From positions 66,918,514-66,982,513 of the forward strand of contig OZ024823.1 in NCBI GenBank assembly GCA_964016985.1: a DNA stretch of 64,000 bases, read 5' to 3'. A program made the translations under genes and the position numbers. Every line of letters begins with the position of its first letter. The stretch's first letter is position 1. The stretch comes from Anodontia alba. Its lineage: Eukaryota > Mollusca > Bivalvia > Lucinida > Lucinidae. This document shows, one piece after another, positions 48,251-59,385 of the stretch. The notes beneath the pieces are model-generated. The model had not been told where the DNA came from. It worked only from the letters and a program-made list of their open reading frames with translations, and ran no database searches.

Positions 48251-49712
48251 GACATAACAACGGGGGCATAAAAACATTATCAAAATATGTCTTACGGTAT
48301 CAAAGTTATGGAGTGCACAAGATTTTGGCTTCAGGGTAGATAATTACATAACGAAGAAGAAAGTGAATCTTGTCTCTCTTGCATGTGACATGCCTATTTG
48401 TCCTCCTCTTAATCTCTACCATATATTATCATATTATCTCAAACAGTATGGAAGTTATGGCCTGTGCAAGATTTCTGCTTCAGGGGAGACAACTACATAA
48501 TGAAGAAAGTGAGAGTTGTCTCTCTTGCATGTGACAAGCCTATTGGTCCTCCTCTTAATCTCTACCAAATATTATCATATTATCTCAAACAGTATGGGAG
48601 TTATGGCCTGCACAAGATTTCGGATTCAGGGGAGATAACTATGTAACGAAGACAGTGAGAGTTGTCACTCTTGCACGCAACATACCTATTGGTCCTCTTT
48701 TTCACTTCTACCAAACATTATCAAAATATGTCCAAGGGTATCAAAGTTATGACCTGCACAAGATTTCTGCTTCAGGGGAGATAACTACATAACGAATTAA
48801 GTTAGAGTTGTCTCTCTCACACGTGAGACGCCTACTGGTCCTCCTCTTCATCCCTACCAAATATTATCAAATTAGCTCAAACAGTATGGGAGTTATGGCC
48901 TGCACAATGTTTCGGCTTCAGGGGAGATAACTATATAAGACAGTTAGAGTTGTCTCTCTTGCACGCAACACACCTACTGGTCCTCCTCTTCATTCCTACC
49001 AAACATTCCCAAAATATGTCTAAGAGTATCAAAGTTATGGAGCGCACAAGGATGAGTACAATATCTGCTTCAGGGGAGATAACTAATAAAGTGAGAGTTG
49101 TCTCTCTTGCATGAAACATGGTCTTCCTCTTCATCCCCCCTATCAAATATGATCAAATTATCTCAAACAATATGGGAGTTATGCCTGCAGAAGATTTCGG
49201 CTTCAGGGGAGATAACTATATAATGAAGACAGTGTGAGTTGTCCTTCTTGCACGCAACAAGCCTACTGGTCATCCTCTACATTCCTACTAAATATTATCA
49301 AAGTATGTCTAAGGGTATCAAAGTTATGGAGCGCACAAAAATGAGGCTACAATATTTCTGTTTCAGGGGAGATAATTACATAACAAATGTAGTGAGAGTT
49401 GTCTCTCTTGCAAGGGACACGCCTACTGGTCCTCCTCTTCATCTCTACCAAATATTATCAAATTATCTCAAACAGTATGGGAGTTATGGCCTGCACAAGA
49501 TTTCAGCTTCAGGGGAGATAACTACATAATGAAGACAGTGAGTGTTCTCTCTTTTGCATGCAACGTGCCTACTGGTCCTCCTCTATATTCCTACCAAATA
49601 TTATCAAATATGTCCAAGGGTATCCAAGTTATGGAGCGCACAAGGATGCTTCTGAGGACGGACGCCATGCTGATCGCTATATCCCCTGAACCTACCGGTC
49701 GGGGGATAAAAA
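48251..49712 (+). mobile_element. HTE family J (left end unclear)
   Basis: ~145-150 bp units (GGCTTCAGGGGAGATAACTA, GTGAGAGTTGTCTCTCTTGC, CCTACTGGTCCTCCTCTTCA, CAGTATGGGAGTTATGGCCT). A short GAGGACGGACG tract and hairpin 49680-49708 (TATCCCC, loop, GGGGGATA) then AAAAA close it. No AACWAG left end is seen; the junction reads ACAACGGGGGCATAAAAAC. The flanking H units do not resume in phase, so this insertion involved loss of sequence or truncation. Confidence 0.72.
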
Positions 49713-49942
49713 TATTCCAAAGTGTAATAGACTTAAACAGCGGACACGAAATCAATGCAAAATCACTGTCAAATATAACAAAGGGAGATAATGCCAAAAG
49801 TAAGAAAGGCAAAGTTGTCATTCTTGTACGTGACACATCGTCTCATCCTGTTCTACAGTTCTACCAAGTACCACCAAAATATAGCGAAGGGTATTCGAGT
49901 TACAGAGCAGACACGAAATCTATTTCAAACAAAACAAAGGAA

Positions 49943-51022
49943 AACTAGAATTTGTTTTTCTACAAAAACATAGATGTCTCCCCACTTTTTGGTGTTATAT
50001 TGTATTTTACATTCAGTGAACACTTATATTAACTAATGAGATTCCAAGGGAAATAATTTAAAAAGTATAAATGCAAGAGTTACGGTTCTTTCGCTTTGCA
50101 CGTCATCTAATATTGATTGATATTCATATAAAACTTCGTGAAGATATCTTGAATGGTTTTCAAGTTATAGAGTGGACACTTTTTTTTTTATGACAAAGTT
50201 CCAAGGGAAATAATTCAAAAAGTATAAACGTAAGAGTTATGGTTCTTGCGCTCTGCATGTCATCTAATGTTGATTGATATTCATATGAAATTTCTTGAAG
50301 ATATCTTGAACAGGTTTCAAGTTACAGAGTGGACATGATTTTGTGATGAACAAAGTTCCAAGGGAAATAACTCAAAAAGTATAAAAGCAAGAGTTATGGT
50401 TTTGCGCGCTGCATGTCGTCTAATGTTGACTGATATATATATATATGAAGTTTCGTGAAGATAGCTTGAACGGTTTTCAAGTTATAGAGCAGACACGATT
50501 TTGTGACAGAGTCCAAGGGAAATAATTCAAAAAGTATAAATGCAAGAGTTATGGTTCTTGCGCTCTGCACGTCGTCTAATGTTGATTGATATTTATATGA
50601 AGTTTCGTGAAGAAAGCTTGAACGGCTTTTAAGTTATAGAGCAGACACAATTTTGTGACAGAGTCCAAGGGAAATAACTCAAAAAATTTAAATGCAAGAG
50701 TTCTTGTGCTCTGCACGTCGTCTTATGTTGATTGATATTTATATGAAGTAACATGAAGATAGCTTGAATGGTTTTCAAGTTATAGAGTAGACACGATTTT
50801 GTGACAGACAAAGTTCCAAGGGAAATAACTCAAAAAGTATAAATGCAAGAATTATGGTTCTTGCACTCTGCATGTCGTCTTATGTTGACTGATATTTATA
50901 TGAAGTTTCGTGAAGATAGCTTGAAGGGTTTTCAAGTTATAGAGCGGACACAAGTGTGACAGACAGACAGACGCCCGGGGGAAAACAATATGTCTCCCAA
51001 CCGTAAATGGAGGAGACATAAT
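49943..51022 (+). mobile_element. HTE family K, complete copy, inside HTE H
   Basis: Left end AACTAGAATTTG with hairpin TTGTTTTTCTACAAAAACA and X = ATGTCTCCCC. ~150-155 bp units (AAGGGAAATAACTCAAAAAG, GCAAGAGTTATGGTTCTTGC, GCTCTGCACGTCGTCTAATG, TTTTCAAGTTATAGAGCGGA) follow. A short GACAGACAGACG tract precedes hairpin 50989-51020 (TATGTCTCC, loop, GGAGACATA). H resumes with TAACTCAAAAAGTAAGAAAG. Confidence 0.86.
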
Positions 51023-51213
51023 AACTCAAAAAGTAAGAAAGCCAGAGTTGTCATTCTAGTACCCAACACGTTGTCTTGTCCTTTTCTACATTTCTATCAT
51101 CAAAACAAAATATTCCACACTGTATTCAAGTTACAAAGTGGACAAGAAGTTTTATGCCAACACTGATGCCAACGGGATCTGTCCCAAAACAATATGTCCC
51201 CCCACCCTTCTCT

Positions 51214-51214
<1 letters not shown>

Positions 51215-51260
<46 letters not shown>

Positions 51261-51261
51261 G
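51215..51261 (+). repeat. (GT)n then G-run microsatellite
   Basis: About 14 GT repeats followed by ~17 G. It lies between the expected arms of the terminal hairpin of HTE H copy 1. Confidence 0.95.
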
Positions 51262-51364
51262 AGGGATATAATCACATTATACTGACACCAGTCCTAGCTC
51301 TTTTTCATAATACTGAGCGCTAAGTGAAAGAGTGGCTAGTACCAATTTCAGAAAGTCTTAGTTT

Positions 51365-51440
51365 GACCCAGCTGGGGACCGAATCCGAAACCTATCAATC
51401 CGAAGTCTGACACTGCAAACTGAGTCATATGGACCGGTCA
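51365..51440 (-). mobile_element. tRNA-like sequence, probable SINE head
   Basis: Minus strand reads GGTCCATATGACTCAGTTTG (acceptor start plus A box), then TCAGACTTCGGATTGATAGG and a B-box-like TTTCGGATTCGGTCCCC. The order and spacing fit a decayed tRNA or tRNA-derived SINE head. No body or target duplication could be defined. Confidence 0.45.
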
Positions 51441-51649
51441 ATTTTTACATTTATTTGGGGCCATCATTCAAGCCCTTTTGGAATTGAATGTGTGTTTAAT
51501 CACCATAAAGCCATCACATGAATTTAGGTTGAATTGGATGAAACAAACAGAAGTTATGGCATGAAAACCAATTTTAACAAGCATCAATGCCACAAGTCCA
51601 TAAATAATTATAAATAAAAATGTGAAACAATATCTATCGTGCTGCAATC
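51441..51649. other. Unassigned spacer
   Basis: Nothing recognised between the tRNA-like sequence and the family O repeats. Confidence 0.4.
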
Positions 51650-52120
51650 AGATAACTGTTAAAACTTGATGAAATTTGCCCATTAGCAATCCCAAACAGA
51701 TCTCCAGAATTGTTAAAACTTGATGAAATTTGCTCATTAGCAATCCCAAACAATCTCCATAATATCAATGTACATACCAAGTTTGGTGCAAGTTATTGTC
51801 CGGAAACGAAAACATACATGTGGTGGGCAGATAACTCTGTCAAAAATAACAAAATTTGCCCATTAACAATCCCATACCAGATCTCCACAATATCAATGCA
51901 TATACCGTTTGGCAAAAATCCATTGATATTTACTCAAGTTATAGTCTAAAAACAAAATACGGACAGACTTACGATAGGCGGTTGAACGGACTGACGTACG
52001 TCATATACAGACGGACTGACGACGCCATATACAAACGGACTGACGACAGATGGACGAACACACACATGACCAACGTGAAACCATAATACCCCGCCACTAT
52101 CATGTGGCAGGGTATAAAAA
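51650..52120 (+). mobile_element. HTE family O, short array and right end
   Basis: Two to three partial units (AAACTTGATGAAATTTGCCC, ATTAGCAATCCCAAACA, ATCTCCACAATATCAATG). A degenerate ACGGACTGACG tract (51960-52050) follows. The terminal hairpin 52086-52115 reads ATACCCCGCCAC..GTGGCAGGGTAT, then AAAAA. The left end was not found. Confidence 0.72.
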
Positions 52121-52676
52121 TTAGCCCAATACAATATCTTCCCATACAATCCTAGAAATACATATTAACTGAATTATTGCACTGGCCAACATATCTATGG
52201 TTGACAGATGGATGGGCACACAGACATCTAATGTGAAAACAAAATACATAAAAGTTTCTATAAACATCAATACGATTAGAGGTTGGACAAAATGCACATT
52301 TCCATGGTACAGTCAGAGGGTGGGGACAAATCATGTGGACATACTGCATGATTGCTGAAGACTGATTAACTCACAGCATACCTATGTACTTTACTCATTA
52401 TGTTCTATGCGATTTCATTTCACTCTCAATACTAGTGAAAAAGCTTATTCAAAGGAACTATATACCTCCCAAAACTACTCCCTCTACTTTGAACACTGAC
52501 AGTGAAATATTACAACTTTTCTACTTACAGCATATAACAGATTCCTGCTCTCCTTGTCCTCTTTTGGATACAACATATTGTTACTGTAAAGCAAAATGAA
52601 AAAAGAAATTAGTCTTAATGATTGTGGCAAGTTTCTCAGTTATGAATGCAGTAAGAGACAGTTGTTCCCAGGTTTG
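52121..52676. other. Unassigned sequence
   Basis: Low-copy-looking DNA with no supported gene. Frames of about 65-71 codons are present on both strands without motifs. Confidence 0.4.
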
Positions 52677-52696
52677 TAAGTGTGTGTGTGTGTGTG

Positions 52697-53001
52697 TTTG
52701 TTTGTGTTGAGGTTTTACGGCCCAGTCAACCCAATGGGGTCATGTCGAGCGCGGTCAGTTTACCTAACCACACGTTTACTGGGCAGGCTTAGTCCTCTAA
52801 GCGGTTAACCAGTATTGTGCACATTCCTTCGCCAGAAACTGACAACTGCCCTTCTTGAATCAGCGGAAGGGAGAGACTGACCGTAGAAAATATTTCATGA
52901 TCAATCTCCACGAAAGAATGCTGCTGACCTCGGCGGGGGTTGAACCCGCGACCTCCTGGTCTCCAGTCGGACGGCGCATCCAACTGAGCCACCGAGGCCA
53001 G

Positions 53002-53003
<2 letters not shown>
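52697..53003 (-). mobile_element. tRNA-derived SINE (SINE1 copy 4) inside a GT microsatellite
   Basis: Well preserved minus-strand tRNA head (TGGCTCAGTTGG, GGTTCAACCCC) and standard body and tail. GTGTGT repeats flank both sides, so the target duplication is hidden in the microsatellite. Apparent frames running from the SINE into the repeat are artefacts. Confidence 0.92.

Positions 53004-53083
<80 letters not shown>
53004..53083 (+). repeat. (GT)40 microsatellite
   Basis: Uninterrupted GT dinucleotides adjoining the SINE head; a shorter GT tract lies at 52680-52696 on the other side. Confidence 0.97.
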
Positions 53084-53084
<1 letters not shown>

Positions 53085-53289
53085 GGGGATAGGTGGCATA
53101 ACTTGGCATATTTTTGGTAGGGGAAGTGTGGCTGAAGCATTTGAAAACTTGATCCATTTTTATAATTCTGGAAGTATTATTTGTAAACTCATACTAATAG
53201 TTTTAGCCAAAATTAGCACATGATTTTAAGGCCTATACTTTTAATTTTTGCTAAAATACCACATCCATACTTACGCTTTGATAGAAAAA
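53084..53289. other. Unassigned spacer between two SINE1 copies
   Basis: No repeats or gene recognised. Confidence 0.4.
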
Positions 53290-53439
53290 GCGCGGTCAGT
53301 TTACCTAACCACACGTTTACTGGGCAGGCTTAGTCCTCTAAGCGGTTAACCAGTATTGTGCACAGTCTTTCACCAGAAACTGACAACTGCCCTTCTTGAA
53401 TTCTCTCCCTTCTGCTGATTCAAGAAGGGAAGTTGTCAG
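53290..53439 (-). mobile_element. Partial SINE1 (copy 5) ending in a foldback
   Basis: Carries the SINE1 body (GCGCGGTCAGTTTACCTAAC … CTGACAACTGCCCTTCTTGA) but lacks the tRNA head and tail. At 53401 it reverses: 53380-53401 and 53418-53439 are inverted copies (one mismatch), and the loop is also read from the opposite strand of the SINE body. This is a local template-switch or foldback duplication. Confidence 0.8.
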
Positions 53440-53774
53440 TTGGGAAATAGTTGGGAAAACTAACCCACTTTGCCCAGAACTTGTAGAAAAGGGATGTTCA
53501 AGTCACCTTGGTTTTGCCCTAAAATCGTTCTGATTGTCTTGTGAAAGTTTCATTATTATACTGCAAAAGGTCTGTTTTCACCATATTATGCCCCTAATCA
53601 ATTCCGACTTGTTTCTTTACCTGTATAAGATAATCAATGGGATGATAAGGACACAAGCCAGTTATGTCACCTGCTCCAATAAAAACATTACACAGTGTGT
53701 GAAAAGATGTCCTGAATACTCATCGCATTGACTTCAAAAAGGTATTCACAAAAATATACTACTGATTTACTAGT
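53440..53774. other. Unassigned spacer
   Basis: A 65-codon frame (53534-53731, +) has no recognisable motif; otherwise nothing seen. Confidence 0.4.
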
Positions 53775-53786
53775 AGACTAGTACAG

Positions 53787-54078
53787 ATTTTTGATTGTGT
53801 TGGGGTTTAACGACACGTCAACCCTTGAGGGTCATTTTGTGTCGTCTCCCAGAGAAAGGGAGAAAAGAGATAGAAGAGAGAGTAGAGGAGATGAAAGAGA
53901 GGGACAGGGAAGAAAGAGGAACAGGAATGAAAGTGAAGAAACAGAAGAAATAAAAACATTCCCCCTCTACCCTTACCCACTACAAGGATAGCAGGCCTTG
54001 CCCAACTGTAAGCCAATATCAGTTGGACGCCCCGGTGATGTAAGATACACAGCACCTTCGCACCACCCGACCACCCCC
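53787..54078 (-). mobile_element. SINE2 copy 1 (longer copy) with TSD
   Basis: The minus strand ends CGTTAAACCCCAACACAATC plus A-rich tail. The body has a purine-rich block on the plus strand (53858-53960) and GGCGTCCAACTGATATTGGC. Flanks AGACTAGTA (53775-53783 and 54079-54087), with similar following bases, are the target duplication. Compared with copy 2 it has ~30 bp more at the 5' end. No tRNA head is visible. It may be a LINE-mobilised SINE or the 3' end of a LINE. Confidence 0.75.
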
Positions 54079-54895
54079 AGACTAGTAAAGTTTACGCTCG
54101 ACTATCAACTAAAAATAATCAGAACTAGAAAAGGTTTTTTTAGAAAAAAAAACAACAACAAATGTTCCCCCGCCAAAACCCAGAGTTGTCGTCGGCGACA
54201 TGTCATCTCGTCCTGTTCTAAATTTCTACCAAGTATCATCAAAATATTGTGAAGGGTATTCCAGTTACAGCTCAGACACGAAATCAAATTCAAACACAAG
54301 AAGGGGAGATAATTCCAAAAGTAAGAAAGCCAGTGTTGTCATTCTTGTACACAACATGTCATCTCATCCTGTTCTACATTTCTATCAAGTAAAATTAAAA
54401 TAAACCAAAGGGTACTGGTGTTACAGAGTGAACATGAAACCATATTCAAACATAAGAAGGTGAGATAAGTCCAAAAGTAAAAAAGCCAGAGTTGTCATTC
54501 TTGTACGCAACACATCATCTCATCCTGTTTACATTTCTACCAAGTATCATCAAAATATTCCGAAGGGTATTCATGTTACAGAGCGGACACGAAGAAGGGG
54601 AGATAACTCCTAAAGTAAGAATGTGATATGTCGTCTCGTCCTGTCCTACATTTCTACCAAGTATCATTTAAATATTCCAAAGGGTATTCGACTTACAGAG
54701 CGGACACAAAATCAATGCATAATCACTGTCAAATATAACAAAGGCAGACAGCACCCAAAAGTAAGAAAGGCAGTGTTGTCATTCTTGAATGTGACACATC
54801 ATCTCGCCCTGTTTTACATTTCTACGAAATACCATCAAAATATTCCAAAGGGTATTCGAGTTACAGAGCAGACATGCAATCAATTTCAAAAACAA

Positions 54896-57765
54896 AACAA
54901 GTGGGCCATGATGGCCCTGTAACGCTCACCTGAGCATCATAGCACTTTGAGAACCTGATCTAGAACTGATCAAGGCAAACATTCTGATCAAAATTCAAAA
55001 TGATTATATTAACAAGTAAGACAATGTAGCATGTCTAATGGACTGTGAAATAAAGGTCAAGGTCAAATATGGATGACTGCACTCAAGAGGCCATGCTAAG
55101 ATGTACGCATGTATTAAGTATCACTGGCTGTAGGAGCAATAGTTACTGAGAAACTGACCTAAACACAAACACTTCACAAGTACCAAATATCATTCTGTAG
55201 GACCAATAATTACTGAAAAACTGACCTAAACGGAAAAACTTAAGAAAGTCACTGGATAGAAAAATATACATCACCTTGAAATCATCAAGACAAACATTTT
55301 GAGCAAGATTCATGATGATCACTTCAAAAATGTTTTCCTTTGATTTGGCCAGGTGACCTAGTTTCTGAAATCAAGTAACCCAGTTTTAAACTAGACCTAG
55401 AAATCATCAAGACAAACATTTTGAGCAATATTTATGATGATTATTTAAAAAATGTGACCTCTGGAGTGTTAACAGTTTTCTGCTGATTTGGCTTGGTGAC
55501 CTAGTTTTTGAGCCCCTGTGACCCAGTTTCAATCTTGACCTAGAAATCATCAAGACAAACATTTTGAGCAAGATTCATGATGATTGCTTCAAAAATGTGA
55601 CCACTAGAGTGTAAACAAAGTTTTCTGCTGATCTGGCCTGGTGACCTAGTTTTTGACCCCAAATGACCCAGTTTCAAATTTGACCTAGAACTCATCAAGA
55701 CAAACATTTTGAGCAAGATTCATGATGACTGCTTCAAAAATGTGACCGCTAGAGTGTTAACAAGGTTTTCTGCTGATTTGGCCCGGTGACCTAGTTTCTG
55801 ATCCCAAGTGTTCCAGTTTCAAACTTGACCTAGAAATCAAGACAAACATGTTGAGCAAGATTCATGATGATTGCTTGAAAAATGTGACCACTAGAGTGTT
55901 AACAAGGTTTTCCGCTGATCTGGCCAGGTGACCTAGTTTTTGACCCCAGGTGACCCAGTTTCGAACTTCAACTAGAAATCATCAAGACAAACATTTTGAG
56001 CAAGATTCATGATAAATGCTTAAAAAATGTGGCCGCTAGAGTGTTAACAAAGTTTTCCGCTGATTTGGCCCGGTGACCTAGTTTTTGACCCCAAGTGTTC
56101 CAGTTTCAAACTTGACCTAGAACTCATCAAGACAAAACATTTTAAGCAAGATTCATGATGACTGCTTCAAAAATGTGACCGTTAGAGTGTTAACAAAGTT
56201 TTAGCTGATTTGGCCAGGTGACCTAGTTTTTGACCCCAAGAGACCTAGTTTTGAACTTGACCTAAAAATCATCAAGACAAACATTTTGAGCAAGATTCAT
56301 GATGATTGCTAGAAAAATGTGACCGCTAGAGTGATAACAATATTTTCTGCTGATTTGGCCAGGTGACCTAGTTTTTGACCCCAGGTGATCCAGTTTCGAA
56401 CTTGACCTAGAAATCATCAAGACAAACATTTTGAGCAAGATTCATGATGATTGCTTAAACAAGTCACCCCGATGCTTCCTAGCAAGTTTGGAGTCAATTG
56501 GCCTTTCAGTTCAGGAGAAGCAGCAAAAAATAGATTTTCAAGATGGCTGTCATGGCGGCCATCTTGGATTTCCGATTGGAATGATTTTAGGTATTTTTGA
56601 TCTATAAATCGCCCCAATGCTTCCTAGCAAGTTTGGAGTCAATTTGCTTTTCGGTTCAGGAGAAGAAGCGAAAAATAGATTTTCAAGATGGCGGCCATCT
56701 TGGATTTTCCATCGGCACTATTTTAGCTATTTTTGATCTACAAGTCACCCTGATGCTTCCTAGCAAATTTGGAGTCAACTGTCTTTTCATTTCAGGAGAA
56801 GAAGCGAAAAATAGATTTTCAAGATGGCGGCCATGGCAGCCATCTTGGATTTCCGATCGGCACGATTTTAGCTATTTTTGATCTACAAGTCACCCTCATG
56901 CTTCCATGCATGTTTGGAGTGGCCTTTCAGTTCAGGAGACGAAGCGAAAAATAGATTTTCAAGATGGCTGCCATGGCGGCCATCTTGGATATCCGATCGG
57001 CACGATTTTAGTTATTTTTGATCTACAAGTCACCCCGATGCTTCCTAGCAACTTTGGAGTCAATTGGCTTTTCGGTTCAGGAGAAGAAGCGAAAAATAGA
57101 TTTTCAAGATGGCTGCCATGGTGGCCATCTTGGATTTCCGATCGGCACGATTTTAGCTATTTTTCATCTACAAGTCACCCTGATGCTTCCTAGCAAGTTT
57201 GGAGTCAAATGGCCTTTCAGTTCAGGAGAAGAAGCGAAAAATAGATTTTCAAGATGGCGGCCATGGCGGCCATCTTGGATTTCCGATAGGCGCGATTTTA
57301 GCTATTTTATGATCTTCAAGTCACCCTGATGCTTCCTAGCAAGTTTGGAGTCAATTGACCTTTCAGTTCAGGAGAAGAAGCGAAAATAGATTTTCAAGAT
57401 GGCCACCATGGTGGCCATCTTCGATTTCCGATCCGCACCATTTTAGCTATTTTTGATCTACAAGTCACCCCGATGCTTCCTAGCAAGTTTGGAGTCAATT
57501 GGCTTTTCGGTTCAGGAGAAGAAGTGAAAAATAGATTTTCAAGATGGCGGCCATGGCGGCTATCTTGGATTTCTGATCGGCAAGATTTTAGCTATTTTTG
57601 ATCTACAGGTCACCCTGATGCTTCCTACCAAGTATCGAGTCAATTAGCCCAGGGGTGTAGGAGGAGTAGGGTTTTAAAGCAATTGATGACGCCGCACGCC
57701 ACACGACGCACTACGGACGACGGATGTTGACTGACCACAATACCTCACCATGAGCACTTCGTGCT
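54896..57765 (+). mobile_element. Chimeric HTE: left half family B, right half family A
   Basis: Left end AACAAGTGG with hairpin GGGCCATGATGGCCC and X = GCTCACCTGAG is of B type. A short unrelated piece follows at 55015-55260, then B units to 56456. At GATTGCTTAAACAAGTCACC the sequence switches to family A units (56461-57640), with no A left end between. An ACGACGGA tract and A-type right end (CTCACCATGAGCACTTCGTG, CT) follow, but the closing arm CAGGTGAGCTAAAAA is missing. Confidence 0.82.
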
Positions 57766-59122
57766 AACAAAAGGAGATAACTCCAAAAGTAAGAAAGCCA
57801 GAGTTGTCATTCTTGTAAATAACACGTTGTCTCATCCTGTTCTACATTTCTACCTAGTACCATCAAAATATTCGGAAGGGTATTCGAGTTACAGAGCAGA
57901 CACAAAATCTATTTCAAACAAAACAAAGGGAAACAACTCCAAAAGTAAGAAAGCCAGAGTTGTCATTCTTGTAGCGACAAGTCATCTCATCCTGTTCTAC
58001 ATTTCTACCAAGTATCATAAAAACATTCAAAAGGGTATTCGACTTAAAGAGCAGGAACGAAATCAATGCATAATCACTGTCAAATATAACAAAAGGAGAT
58101 AACGCCAGAAGTAACAAGAGCTTCGCCAGCGGCGCATTATACGCCCGTTTGCTTAGACAGTGGGGCCAACATTTTTAAAGCAACTGTAACCAATGTACAC
58201 TATGTGTATGGCTAAAAGATGGACAGGCAGACAAACAGGAATAGCAACTCTGTAATTAATGATTGCACCTACATTAAAATAATTAACATATTAAATACTG
58301 TTAGTATACATAAAAAAGCTTCCAGGATGAAGTGGCACAGATGTTGAGAAATGCAGAAGTCAAACAAGGGAAATCATTTATAAACTAAGTACACTAGAGT
58401 TACCATTCTTGGTCCTAATGTATTCCCTTGGCAATATACACACCACCATTAAGTTTCATTAAAATATTTAGAATAGTTGAGGAATTAGAGAAGGAAAAGA
58501 AAATTTAGTTATAGGGCAAATAATTCAGAACATAAGTAAGCCGGAGTTGTGGTTCTTGCTCATTATATATTGCCCCATTATTATACACATTCCTACAAAG
58601 TTTCATTAAAATATTTCAAAGGGTTAAGGCATTATGGAATGAATGAGAATAGCCCAAACAATTAATTTGCATCTGGGTAGTTATGGAATAATTAACAGCT
58701 CTGACCACTGGTAACTAGAAAGGGGGAGCAATCATTCTTGTACACAACACGTCGTCCTGACCTAATACACACTCCTATAAAATTGCATGAAGATATCCCC
58801 AACGGTTACTGAGTTACAGCGCATACAAGAATGCTTAGAAAAAATTAATCAAAGGGGCATTACTTAGTAAGTAAGAAAGGGGGAGCAATTTTTCTTGTTC
58901 ATGACATGTTGTCCTGACCTAATACACATTCCTATAAAATTACATGAAGATATCCCCAACGGTTACTGAGTTATGGCGCGTACAAGAATGTTTGGAAAAA
59001 ATTAAAGGGGCATAACTCGGAAATTAAGAAAGGTGGAGCAATCATTCTTGTATGCGACACGTTTCCTGACCTAATACATATTCCTATAAAATTGCATGGA
59101 TATCCCCAAAGGTAACTGAGTT

Positions 59123-59385
59123 TTTGATTGTGTTGGGGTTTAACGACACGTCAACCCTTGAGGGTCATTTTGTGTCGTCTCCCAGAGAAAGGGAGAAGAG
59201 AGATAGAAGAGAGAGTAGAGGAGATGAAATAGAGGGACAGGGAAGAAAGAGGAACAGGAAAGAAAGTGAAGAAACAGAAGAAATAAAAACATCCCCCCTC
59301 TACCCTTACCCACTACAAGGATAGCAGGCCTTGCCAAACTGTAAGCCAATATCAGTTGGACGCCCCAGTGATGTAAGATACACAG
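59123..59385 (-). mobile_element. SINE2 copy 2 with 13 bp TSD
   Basis: Nearly the same as 53787-54078 but truncated at the 5' end. Perfect target duplication AGGTAACTGAGTT at 59110-59122 and 59386-59398, splitting an N unit. Confidence 0.88.

Larger units (their letters stand above)
44260..51272 (+). mobile_element. HTE family H, copy 1 (7 kb with four nested insertions)
   Basis: Left end AACTAGAAAAGG with hairpin CTTTTTTAGAAAAAA and X = ATGTCCCCCTGATCC. ~168 bp units (AAAGGGAGATAACTCCAAAA, GCCAGAGTTGTCATTCTTGT, CTGTTCTACATTTCTACCAA, GTATTCGAGTTACAGAGCGG) run through it. It is interrupted by SINE1 (44489-44793), HTE I (46055-47950), J (48251-49712) and K (49943-51022). The right end near 51193 reads ATGTCCCCCCACCC, then a GT/G microsatellite, then GAGGGATATAA, so the hairpin loop has been enlarged by simple sequence. 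Confidence 0.78.

Noticed and set aside
36801..53223. Frames MNQRKGENDRRKYFMINLHE.. and the VAQLDAPSDWRPGGRG type
   Set aside because: They are translations of the tRNA-derived SINE1 on either strand, sometimes running into the GT microsatellite.
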